This document shows positions 31,082-39,129 of a DNA stretch of 64,000 bases, one piece after another. Below the pieces are notes generated by a model. The model saw only the letters and a program-made list of their open reading frames with translations, was not told where the DNA came from and did not search any database. The position numbers and the translations under genes are program-made. The stretch is taken from positions 1-64,000 of the forward strand of contig DXWI01000002.1 in the NCBI GenBank assembly GCA_019416935.1. The letters run 5' to 3'. Source of the stretch: Clostridiales bacterium (GTDB lineage: Bacteria; Bacillota; Clostridia; Christensenellales; CAG-138). Position 1 is the first letter of the stretch, and each line of letters opens with the position of its first letter.

Positions 31082-32221
31082 TCATTCGTACACCCGCCGG
31101 ACGCGGGTACTGAGCGCTGCTGTGATCGAGCAGGCTTCGTCGTCGATCAGCGCGGCAATCTCCTGCCCCGGCAGGAGATTGCCGCATTCGTCGAACCCGA
31201 TAAGCGTCGCAGTATCCCCCACCGCGCAGTCCGCGCCCGTCGCTTCGGCAAAGCACTGGTCCATGCAGCAGCCGACGAGCCGGCAGCGTTTGCCGCCGAT
31301 GAGCACCGGCGCGTGAACCGCTGCAAGGCGGCTGAGCAGCGCGCAATCGCCATACCCCACGCCCATGGTGGCGATGACTGCATCCGCATCCAGCACATAC
31401 GCCCCGCCATACCCGAGTGCATCGCCCGCGTGCCGCGCGTGCACATCGGTGATCAGCGCGCGCCATGACGCCGCATCCCGGATCGGGCCGGTCGGATCCG
31501 CCAACTGATTATAATACAGCCGCCGGCCGATGCGCACGCCGTCAAGCGCCAGATCCGGGTGCTTTTCAAAGGAAGCGCTGGCGCACATATGGCGCATACC
31601 GGGCGCGATACCCGCGTCGGCCAGCCGTTCGAGCGCGCGCGTATAGCGGCCGTATTCCGTCCAGAGCAGTTCGCCGCCCGCGTCAAGATCGGAAAAATGG
31701 GAGAACACACCGGCCACCTCGACCACATCCGCCGCGCCCTTGAGCTCGGCGATCACCGCATCCAGCTCCGGTCCCGGCGCGCTTCCCAGCCGGTTCAAAC
31801 CGCTGTTGATCTTGATATGGACGCGCAGCCGCAGATGCTGCCGCCGAAGCAGCGCCGCCGCGCGCGCCACGAAGCCGGGCTGCGGCACGGTGAGCAGAAT
31901 ACCGTTCTCTGCCGCCGCCACGATCTGCGCGTCACTCGCCGCCGCACCGATCACGAGAATATCCGTCTCCCTGCCCACGCCCGCCTCACGCAGCCGCACC
32001 GCCTCATAAACCTGCGCCACCGCGAGCGTATGCACGCAGCCCGTGCCGAGCACGGCCTTCGCAACCGGCAGCAGCCCGAGGCCGTATGCATCGCACTTGA
32101 GCACGGGCAAAAGCGCCGCGCCCGCCGGAAGTTCCTCCGAAATGCGCTTCACATTCGCCTGTATATTTTGAATATTTATGAATAAAATCGAGTTGGTCAA
32201 TTCCTCCGCGCCGGTGTGCAC
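31082..32221 (-). CDS. alr: Alanine racemase
   Basis: A 379-residue PLP enzyme that makes D-alanine for peptidoglycan. The PLP-binding lysine is in PVLKCDAYGLG near residue 42, HIKINSGLNRLG near 135 carries the Arg/Asn network, and the second catalytic base Tyr is in LGYGGAYV near 270. MDQCFAE corresponds to the MDQ motif that contacts PLP phosphate. The start is GTG at 32221, preceded by GGAGGA about 10 bases away. Divergent from the ABC transporter. No promoter is obvious. The 200 bases downstream hold nothing I can name. Confidence 0.93.
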   Translation of the reverse strand: MHTGAEELTNSILFINIQNIQANVKRISEELPAGAALLPVLKCDAYGLGLLPVAKAVLGTGCVHTLAVAQVYEAVRLREAGVGRETDILVIGAAASDAQIVAAAENGILLTVPQPGFVARAAALLRRQHLRLRVHIKINSGLNRLGSAPGPELDAVIAELKGAADVVEVAGVFSHFSDLDAGGELLWTEYGRYTRALERLADAGIAPGMRHMCASASFEKHPDLALDGVRIGRRLYYNQLADPTGPIRDAASWRALITDVHARHAGDALGYGGAYVLDADAVIATMGVGYGDCALLSRLAAVHAPVLIGGKRCRLVGCCMDQCFAEATGADCAVGDTATLIGFDECGNLLPGQEIAALIDDEACSITAALSTRVRRVYE

Positions 32222-32349
32222 TGGTACAATATCCTCCGCAATTCGTACATTTCTGCTTGATTATACCCGCTTGCAGCCGGAATTTCAAGGGAAAAAGCCG
32301 GAAAAACGCCCCTTTGAAGAGAAAATGTATATTTTTTCACAAAATAGTA

Positions 32350-32378
32350 TTGACAATGCATATTTATAAGCGTATACT
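32350..32378 (+). promoter_or_regulatory. Consensus promoter of the amino-acid ABC transporter
   Basis: Perfect TTGACA (32350-32355), 17-base spacer, TATACT (32373-32378), 65 bases before the start codon of the binding protein. Confidence 0.85.
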
Positions 32379-32443
32379 GGGCCTTGTCAAAAAGATTGAA
32401 CCACCGGCCGGCACAAACCGGTCGGGGAATAAGGAGAAGGAAA

Positions 32444-33247
32444 ATGAAAAACATCGCTAAGAAAGTTCTCGTGGTTTTGATGGCCGTTCTGATGATCGGC
32501 GCAATGGCAGCCTGTGCCCCGGCAGCCGATTCCGATGCAAAGACCGTTTCGCTCGGCACTTCCGCCGACTACCCGCCGTTCGAGTTCATCTATCTGGACG
32601 ATCAGGGCGCGCAGCAGTACGCCGGCATCGACGTATCCCTCGCCAAGAAGCTGGCTGCGGATATGGACGCCGAGCTCAACGTTGTCAATATGAACTTTGA
32701 CAGCCTGATGGCCTCCCTCGAAAAGGGCGACGTCGATTTCGTCATCGCCGCCGTGGAGGTCACGGAGGAGCGTCTCAAATCGGCCGATTTCTCCGAACCG
32801 TACTACACCGATCTGCCCGCCATGATCCTCGTCAAGGCCGATAAGGCGGCCGAGTTCACCAGCATCGAGTCCTTTGCGGATAAGAATGTCGGCGCACAGA
32901 GCGGCACGACCAAGGCCGACATCGTGAACAACGATATGCCCGGCGCCAAGTTCGTGGGCCTGACCTCGGTGACCGATCTGGTGAACGAGCTCATGTACGA
33001 CAAGTGCGACGCAATCGTGCTCGACGGCGCGGTCGCGATGGATTATGCAGCGTCCAACAGCGAGCTGGTCGTGGCGGACGTCGCCCTCGGCGAAGCGCTC
33101 CCATTCTGCGTCGCCGTTCAGAAAGGCGACCCCAAGGGCCTGCTCGAATCCATCAACAAGTCGATTGCCGATGCGCTTTCGCAGGGTCTGGTTGACCAGT
33201 GGGTTGCCGAGGCGGATGAGCTGAGCAGCAAGGCGCTGGAGGGTTGA
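32444..33247 (+). CDS. Polar amino-acid ABC transporter, substrate-binding lipoprotein
   Basis: A 267-residue SBP_bac_3 protein. A lipoprotein signal peptide ends in the lipobox GAMAAC (Cys near residue 24). The mature part starts with VSLGTSADYPPFEF and has GIDVSLAKKLAADM and NFDSLMASLEKGDVDFVIAA, the usual amino-acid-binding pattern. It is expected outside the membrane, delivering a polar amino acid to the permease downstream. AAGGAG precedes the ATG. Separated from the permease by 111 bases containing a hairpin, which commonly allows the binding protein to be made in excess. Confidence 0.92.
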   Translation: MKNIAKKVLVVLMAVLMIGAMAACAPAADSDAKTVSLGTSADYPPFEFIYLDDQGAQQYAGIDVSLAKKLAADMDAELNVVNMNFDSLMASLEKGDVDFVIAAVEVTEERLKSADFSEPYYTDLPAMILVKADKAAEFTSIESFADKNVGAQSGTTKADIVNNDMPGAKFVGLTSVTDLVNELMYDKCDAIVLDGAVAMDYAASNSELVVADVALGEALPFCVAVQKGDPKGLLESINKSIADALSQGLVDQWVAEADELSSKALEG

Positions 33248-33288
33248 CGAAAAGCCTTTGCCTCCCCCTTCAAATGATGCTGACGAAC

Positions 33289-33318
33289 ATGCAAAGCCCT
33301 CCGACGGGGGTTTTGCAT
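33289..33318 (+). other. Intercistronic hairpin between binding protein and permease
   Basis: ATGCAAAGCCCTC pairs with GGGGGTTTTGCAT in a stem of about 13 pairs with two G-T wobbles and a small loop. It probably stabilises the upstream mRNA or terminates part of the transcripts. Confidence 0.65.
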
Positions 33319-33358
33319 GATTCGCGTTTTGACAGACCAGAAGAAAGGAATCCTGTCC

Positions 33359-34129
33359 ATGATCCCGACCGTGCCGACCATCCTGCTGGAGAGCGGCTCC
33401 TGGTGGAGCGAATTGTTCGAGGGGATGTCCCCGGCGAGCTTTTTTAACTTTTCCTTCCTGCCGAAATACGCCTCGTTCTTCATCCGCGGCGTGGAATACA
33501 CGCTGCTGCTCTCGGTCATCTCCGTGGCGCTGGCGGTCATACCGGCGCTGCTGCTGGCGCTGATGCGGCTGAGCAAAAACCGGTTTGTCCATGCCGTATC
33601 CGGCACCTATATCGCGGTGTTTCGCTCCACGCCGCTGCTCGTGCAGCTGTTCCTGATCTATTACGGCATATTCGGCCTGATCAAGCTACCCTCTTACACG
33701 ATCCTCGGCTTCATCGATGTGGCGCGCTTCATCCCCGGCGTGGTGGCTCTGGCGCTCAACAGCGCCGCCTATGTGGCCGAGATCTTCCGCGCCGGCATTC
33801 TGGCCGTCGATATCGGCCAGACGGAAGCGGCCCGCAGCCTCGGCCTCTCCTCGTGGCAGGCGATGCGCATGGTGGTGCTGCCGCAGGCGATCAAGAACAT
33901 CCTGCCCGCGCTGGCCAACGAGGTCATCACCATGGTCAAGGAGTCCTCGATCTGCATGACGCTCGGCATGATGGAGCTCATGTGGGGCGCCAAGACCGTC
34001 GCCGGCTCGACCTACATCACGATTGCGCCGTATGTGCTCGTCGCGATCATCTATTTCTGCATCAACTACCCCGCCAGCAAGGGGATCGAAGCCATTGAGA
34101 GGAGGATGCGCCGTGGAGACAGGCGGTAA
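33359..34129 (+). CDS. Polar amino-acid ABC transporter, permease
   Basis: A 256-residue inner membrane permease of the HisMQ type. SFFIRGVEYTLLLSVISV begins the conserved domain, and the EAA loop that contacts the ATPase reads EAARSLGLSSWQAMRMVVLPQA near residues 160-181. About five hydrophobic segments. The ATG at 33359 follows AAAGGAA at 8 bases. Its 3' end overlaps the ATPase gene by 17 bases, so translation is coupled. Confidence 0.92.
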   Translation: MIPTVPTILLESGSWWSELFEGMSPASFFNFSFLPKYASFFIRGVEYTLLLSVISVALAVIPALLLALMRLSKNRFVHAVSGTYIAVFRSTPLLVQLFLIYYGIFGLIKLPSYTILGFIDVARFIPGVVALALNSAAYVAEIFRAGILAVDIGQTEAARSLGLSSWQAMRMVVLPQAIKNILPALANEVITMVKESSICMTLGMMELMWGAKTVAGSTYITIAPYVLVAIIYFCINYPASKGIEAIERRMRRGDRR

Positions 34130-34862
34130 GCTCATCAGCGTGCAGGATCTTGTGAAGGAATACAACAACGGCAAGGTCAAGGCGCTCAATCATTGCAATC
34201 TGGATATTTCGCGCGGCGAGGTCGTCGCGATCATCGGGCCTTCCGGCTCCGGCAAGTCAACGCTGCTGCGCAGCCTCAACCTGCTCGAAACGCCCACAGC
34301 CGGCCGCATCCTGTTCGACGGTGTCAACCTTGCGGACAAGAGCGTGAATATCAACCTGCACCGGCAGCGCATGGGCATGGTGTTCCAGCATTTCAACCTG
34401 TTCCCCCACAAGACCGTGCTGGAAAACATCACCATGGCGCCCATCCAGCTCAAGCTCAAGACCAGGGCCGAGGCCGAACAGACGGCCATGGAGCTGCTCG
34501 AGCGCATCGGTCTGCCGGATAAGGCGAAGGAATACCCGGCCATGCTCTCCGGCGGGCAGAAGCAGCGCATCGCCATCGTGCGCGCGCTGGCCATGAACCC
34601 GGAGGTCATGCTGTTCGACGAGCCGACGAGCGCGCTCGACCCGGAGATGGTCGGGGAGGTGCTCGACCTCATGCGCCGGCTCGCGCGCGACGGCATGACC
34701 ATGGCGATCGTGACGCACGAAATGGCGTTTGCACGCGAGGTTGCTACGCGCGTGCTGTTCATGGATGCCGGCGCGATTCTGGAGGAGAACAAGCCCTCCG
34801 AGCTGTTCGACCATCCAAAGGACCCGCGTTTGAAGGATTTTCTCGCCAAGGTGCTGATGTAA
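34113..34862 (+). CDS. Polar amino-acid ABC transporter, ATP-binding protein
   Basis: A 249-residue ABC ATPase. Walker A GPSGSGKST near residue 37, Q-loop in MVFQHFNLFPH, signature LSGGQKQR near 143, Walker B VMLFDEPTSALD near 160 and the switch His in VTHEMAFA near 197 are all intact. GlnQ/HisP type. The start is GTG at 34113, inside the end of the permease gene, with GGAGG about 8 bases upstream. Last gene of the transporter operon. Confidence 0.94.
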   Translation: METGGKLISVQDLVKEYNNGKVKALNHCNLDISRGEVVAIIGPSGSGKSTLLRSLNLLETPTAGRILFDGVNLADKSVNINLHRQRMGMVFQHFNLFPHKTVLENITMAPIQLKLKTRAEAEQTAMELLERIGLPDKAKEYPAMLSGGQKQRIAIVRALAMNPEVMLFDEPTSALDPEMVGEVLDLMRRLARDGMTMAIVTHEMAFAREVATRVLFMDAGAILEENKPSELFDHPKDPRLKDFLAKVLM

Positions 34863-34882
34863 ACCCAACAGGGGCTGCGACC

Positions 34883-34905
34883 AAAGGGCCGCGGTCCCTT
34901 TCTTC
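34883..34905 (+). terminator. Weak terminator after the ABC transporter
   Basis: AAAGGG (34883-34888) pairs with CCCTTT around a GC-rich loop, followed by CTTCTTCT. Stem is short. The stretch 34906-35133 beyond it shows no gene I can support. Confidence 0.45.
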
Positions 34906-35133
34906 TTCTATCCATACCGAACCAAGCTTTGCGCGGAGTATCGCGATCCAATTTTTTCCCCTTGTCCGCCCCATTGCCGGCAGCGAGCGTGTGCGCATCA
35001 GGCCTCCATCCAGAAATGGGTGGTCTGTCCGGTCCTGGACTCCAGCACCAGATAGCAGGCAAAGTCTCCGTCCGGCCAATACAATCTGCAAAGATATTGG
35101 TCCGGCCATCAAAAGGACGCATTCGCTTTCCGT

Positions 35134-35495
35134 TCATAGAACGGAGCGGCCGACGGCTCCGGTCCAAGGCGTTCCCCGGGTCAACGCGGAACAAATGCTT
35201 TGCGCTTCCTTCCCTCCATCCGTTCCGAGCGCCCATTCGTCCGCCGTTTTGTGTGCGTACATCTGCTCCTGATATGCGTAGACTTCTTCCGGTTCCATGA
35301 TCCGCATGTTTGCGCCGTGGGATTCATTCCCACTGAGAATCGCATCGCATTCCGATCCGCATCATAAACCATGTCGTAACACATTGGACTGAATCCGTTG
35401 GTAAAATGATGATGTTTTGTAATCAAAAGCAACACGGCCAAGCAATATAGCTGTAGACAGTATAAGAACGAATAGACTGACGATTTTTCATTCAC
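35134..35495 (-). pseudogene. Frameshifted membrane-anchored hypothetical gene
   Basis: From a GTG at 35495 the minus strand encodes a hydrophobic segment (FLYCLQLYCLAVLLLI) and then MCYDMVYDADRNA. At about 35338-35348 the five bases GCGAT are tandemly duplicated. Dropping one copy lets the frame continue as ILSGNESHGANMRIMEPE and on to a TGA at 35134-35136; with both copies the frame is lost. The rebuilt product would be about 118 residues, with one membrane helix and an acidic, Tyr/Gln-rich tail. I do not recognise the family. It lies in an AT-richer patch next to another frameshifted gene. A sequencing or assembly error is an alternative. Confidence 0.4.
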
Positions 35496-35517
35496 CGCTC
35501 TCCATACGCAGAAAAAA

Positions 35518-36044
35518 TTACGATACGCGCAATTCAAATTTTACTATGTCTCCGTTGATCGTTATCGCATATTTTCCGGGTTCCGCTGAGAACCCGGCCG
35601 CGCTGACGAGTATCATCGGTTCCCTCATTCCAAGCCGCTCAAACTGCCAATCATAATCATTAGAAATCTCCAATGCATTGTATTTGGAATCTCGATTTAC
35701 AAGCTCTATACGAATATATTTATCGTCAGAAAACGAAAACTCATAAATATAGATTGAGCAATCCTGCGTAATTTTTGTGGATCGAGGCCAGCGTTCTACT
35801 TTCCTGAATACACTATCCGTTATTTCAGAAAAACAATAAACCCATGCCCACCGAGAAATTTATAAGCTACCAAAATAGTGTCATCGCCCTCTATTACTCT
35901 TTCAATCTCGGCACCACGTTGATAATATGCCACCCCCTCTTCCAAGCTTTGAAAGCTGACGAGGCTGTAGCGGCACGCGCAGGACAGTGCGATCAGCAGT
36001 ACGGCCAGTGCCAAGCCTACCGCTTTCCGGTTTCTCCTTCCCAT
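35518..36044 (-). pseudogene. Frameshifted lipoprotein-like hypothetical gene
   Basis: The N-terminal part from the ATG at 36044 (MGRRNRKAVGLALAVLLIAL, then SCACR) looks like an exported or lipoprotein signal, followed by SLVSFQSLEEGVAYYQRG and EGDDTILVAYKFLGG. The frame then ends at 35820. Adding one G to the GGTGGG run near 35840 joins it to a second open stretch, AWVYCFSEITDSVFRKVERW, which runs to a TAA at 35518-35520 through GKYAITINGDIVKFELRVS. The joined product is about 175 residues. No family recognised. Likely a one-base loss in a G-run, either real decay or a base-calling error. Confidence 0.55.
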
Positions 36045-36120
36045 ATTTCTTCCGCCCAATATTTTGTCGGTTGGTTTTGCGCGCGTGCCTCCGCTTTCTC
36101 CGGCTTTTCCCCTTTTCGAT

Positions 36121-36663
36121 TCACCGATCGTTTCGCTGTACAAACGACCGAACCGCCTCACGGGCGGCATCGCTCCGGAGCAGATCGCCGTCGATGCTCA
36201 CTCTGCCGTATTCCTTTGCGGCAAGGAACAGGACGTCCGGTTCGCCCTGCACATGCTGCCGGAAGGCCGTGACGAACTGTTCCTTCCCCGTGTTGCTGAT
36301 TACGATGAAGCGCTTCGGCACCGCCAGATATGCCTGCAATCTCTTCTCCGCACCCTGAAAGCAGCATTGGCTGCGCTCATTAAAAATAAAGAAGTTGGCT
36401 GCGGGAAAGTCGCAGTAATTGGGTACCAGATAATAGGCCATGCCGCAGTGGAGCACCGTCTCATACAGCAGGCGCACACCATCGTGAATGTGCGGGCAGT
36501 CGTCCGCGCTGTGGAAGCATTCATACGCGCAATGTCCGCACGGATTCGGGTGCATGGCGGAAAAGCAGTGCACGGCGCCCCGCGTCAGCGAAGCGATGTA
36601 CGCCGCAACGGCGTCGCAGTTGCCGTTTCGTCTGCTGCTGAAGGATAGGATTTCGGTCTGCAT
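36121..36663 (-). CDS. Flavodoxin-fold NAD(P)H-dependent FMN reductase-like protein
   Basis: A 180-residue protein with the flavodoxin-type phosphate loop SSRRNGNCDAVAAYIA at residues 8-23 and a cysteine-rich CGHCAYECFH segment near 42, as in iron-sulfur or multimeric flavodoxin relatives (WrbA/NADPH-dependent FMN reductase group). FMN binding is inferred. It is likely a small redox enzyme of the anaerobic cytoplasm. The ATG at 36663 follows AAAGGAG at eight bases; six more codons upstream are open. On the same strand as parC, 65 bases downstream of it. Confidence 0.7.
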   Translation of the reverse strand: MQTEILSFSSRRNGNCDAVAAYIASLTRGAVHCFSAMHPNPCGHCAYECFHSADDCPHIHDGVRLLYETVLHCGMAYYLVPNYCDFPAANFFIFNERSQCCFQGAEKRLQAYLAVPKRFIVISNTGKEQFVTAFRQHVQGEPDVLFLAAKEYGRVSIDGDLLRSDAAREAVRSFVQRNDR

Positions 36664-36728
36664 CGCTCTTTCTCCTTTCATTCATGGAAAAGCGCGGGGG
36701 GGGCTCATCCCTCCCGCGCAGCATGATG

Positions 36729-39128
36729 CTATTCCTTTCTCACGTCAACCACGTCGTCGTCGAGCACGACCGCGACGAGCATCGACCCCTTGCCGGCGCG
36801 CGGCTCGATGTGCACGGACTCGGTGGAGATCGTCGTCTCCGTGCCGTGCCGCTGCACGATCGTGAACGGGAACGGCTCGCACACATGGAACACCGCCGCG
36901 ATGCAGTTTCCATTGGAGGCGTTCTTCTTGAAGTCAAAGGTCTTGAGCCCCTTGCCGTTGCGGCCCTGCACCTCATAATCGAACAGGAAGCTGCGCTTGC
37001 CGTAGCCGCGGTCGGTGATGACGAGCAGCTCGCCCTCGTCCGGGAGCTGGCCGGCATAGCATACCGCGTCGCCCGGCTCAACCTTCATGCACTTCACGCC
37101 GCCGCTCACACGCCCCATCGCCGGAATGGACTCCGTTGTAAACCGGATGCTCATGCCCAGCCGCGTCACCAGCAGCAGCGTGTCACCGGTCAGGCGTTCC
37201 ACGCCGATCACGAGATCCTTCTCCCGCAGCGTGATGGCGGCCGTGCGCTTGACGCGCAGCCGGTATTCCACCGCGGCCGTGCGCTTCACCATGCCCTGCC
37301 GGGTATAGAACAGGTAATCGCCCGCTTCCTCATCCGGGAACGCCGCGAGAATGCGCTCGTTCTTTTCAAACGGCAGCAGCGAAGCGAGGTTGGCCGCGCG
37401 CGCCGTTGCCCGCGTTTCGGGGATTTCGTCCGCGGTCAGCGAGAGCACCGCGCCCTGATCGGTGAACAGCCGGATGCGCTTGTCCGAGCGCGTTTCGATG
37501 ATGAACTGCGGCTTGTCCTCCGCGATCTGGGACAGGTTGAACAGTCTGGTCGGGCAGCGGCGCACCTTCAGCCCCTCGCAGACGGCCACGGTCACATCCT
37601 CGGCGGTGGAGAGGTCCTCCGCATCCACGGCGATGTCCGCGTCGCCCGCGATGATCTCGGTGCGGCGCTTGCCGTCAAGCTGGCCCTTGATCTCGAGCAG
37701 CTCCTTTTTAATGAGCGCGATCAGCTTTTTATCCGACGCGAGGATCGACTTGAGCTCGGCAATGAGCTTGAGCACCGCGGCATATTCCTTTTGCAGCGCC
37801 AGCAGTTCCATGTTCGTAAGCCGCTGCAGCCGCAAATCGAGGATCGCCTGCGCCTGTATTTCGGTCAGGCCGAACGCACGCATCAGCCCCTCCTTCGCCT
37901 CCTTCGGCGATTTGGAGGCACGGATGAGCTGAATAACGCGGTCGAGGTTGTCGATGGCAATCATGTAGCCGGCGAGGATGTGCTCGCGCCGCTCGGCAGC
38001 CTCCAGCTCGTTCTGCGTGCGGCGCGTAACGACCGCGCGCTGATGGCGGATATAGTGCTGGATGATCTGCCTCAGCCCCATCTGCTGCGGCTTTCCGCCC
38101 GCGATGGCGACCATGTTCACGCCAAACGTACATTGCAGATCGGTGTATTTGAACAGATATTGGAGAATCTTTTCCGGATTGCCGTCCTTTTTGACCTCGA
38201 TGACGGCGCGCATGCCCTGCCGATCGGATTCATCGCGGATGTCGCCGATGCCGACAAACAGGGACTTCTTCTCCTGGCTCACGGCGAGGATCTTCTCGAG
38301 CGCGGCCGCCTTGTTGACCTGGTACGGCATCTCGGTAACGACGATCAGCGTTTTGCCGTTCTTCTGCTCCTCAAAGTGCGTCCGCGCCCGCATGGTCAGC
38401 TTGCCGCGCCCGGTCTCATACGCCTTCCCGATCTCGTCGGACGCGAGCAGAAAGCCGCCGGTCGGGAAATCCGGCGCGGGCATGATCCGCATGAGCTCCG
38501 CGAGGGAAACATGCGGGTTTTCCATCATGGCGATGACCGCGTCGATCGCTTCGGCCGGGTTGTGCGGCGGGATGTTCGTGGCGAGGCCGACCGCAATGCC
38601 GGATGCGCCGTTGACGAGCAGATTCGGAAACCGGCCGGGCAGCAGCTCCGGCTCCTTGAGCGTATCGTCAAAATTGAAGGTAAACGGCACGGTTTCCTTG
38701 TCGATGTCGCGAAGCTGCTGCATGGCTGCGTCCGTCATCCGCGCCTCGGTATAGCGCATGGCGGCGGCGCTGTCGCCGTCGATCGAGCCGAAGTTGCCGT
38801 GCCCGTCCACGAGCGGCACGCGCATATTGAACGGCTGCGCCATGCGCACCATCGCGTCGTACACGGAGGAATCGCCGTGCGGATGGTATTTGCCAAGGCA
38901 GTCGCCCACGATGCGGGCGCTCTTTCTGTGCGGTCGGTCGGGCGAGAGGCCGAGCTCCATCATCGTAAACAGAATGCGCCGCTGCACGGGCTTGAGGCCG
39001 TCCTCCACGCGCGGCAGGGCGCGCTCGAGGATGACGTGCTCGGCATACGGCAGCATCGAGTTGTGCATGACCTCGTCCATGCTTTGCAGGAGAATCTTTT
39101 CCTGCATCGGTTCCTGTGTCTTTGCCAT
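36729..39128 (-). CDS. parC: DNA topoisomerase IV subunit A (GyrA/ParC family)
   Basis: A 799-residue type IIA topoisomerase breakage-reunion subunit. The quinolone-determining region reads KYHPHGDSSVYDAMVRMAQ near residue 80 with the sensitive Ser and Asp residues, and the catalytic Tyr lies in MRYTEARM near 125. The C-terminal beta-pinwheel lacks a GyrA box (QRRGGKG) in its first blade; only QGRNGKG in the last blade resembles it. This and the parE-parC order with a one-base gap favour topoisomerase IV, the decatenase. A gyrase cannot be fully excluded. Confidence 0.85.
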   Translation of the reverse strand: MAKTQEPMQEKILLQSMDEVMHNSMLPYAEHVILERALPRVEDGLKPVQRRILFTMMELGLSPDRPHRKSARIVGDCLGKYHPHGDSSVYDAMVRMAQPFNMRVPLVDGHGNFGSIDGDSAAAMRYTEARMTDAAMQQLRDIDKETVPFTFNFDDTLKEPELLPGRFPNLLVNGASGIAVGLATNIPPHNPAEAIDAVIAMMENPHVSLAELMRIMPAPDFPTGGFLLASDEIGKAYETGRGKLTMRARTHFEEQKNGKTLIVVTEMPYQVNKAAALEKILAVSQEKKSLFVGIGDIRDESDRQGMRAVIEVKKDGNPEKILQYLFKYTDLQCTFGVNMVAIAGGKPQQMGLRQIIQHYIRHQRAVVTRRTQNELEAAERREHILAGYMIAIDNLDRVIQLIRASKSPKEAKEGLMRAFGLTEIQAQAILDLRLQRLTNMELLALQKEYAAVLKLIAELKSILASDKKLIALIKKELLEIKGQLDGKRRTEIIAGDADIAVDAEDLSTAEDVTVAVCEGLKVRRCPTRLFNLSQIAEDKPQFIIETRSDKRIRLFTDQGAVLSLTADEIPETRATARAANLASLLPFEKNERILAAFPDEEAGDYLFYTRQGMVKRTAAVEYRLRVKRTAAITLREKDLVIGVERLTGDTLLLVTRLGMSIRFTTESIPAMGRVSGGVKCMKVEPGDAVCYAGQLPDEGELLVITDRGYGKRSFLFDYEVQGRNGKGLKTFDFKKNASNGNCIAAVFHVCEPFPFTIVQRHGTETTISTESVHIEPRAGKGSMLVAVVLDDDVVDVRKE

Positions 39129-39129
39129 A

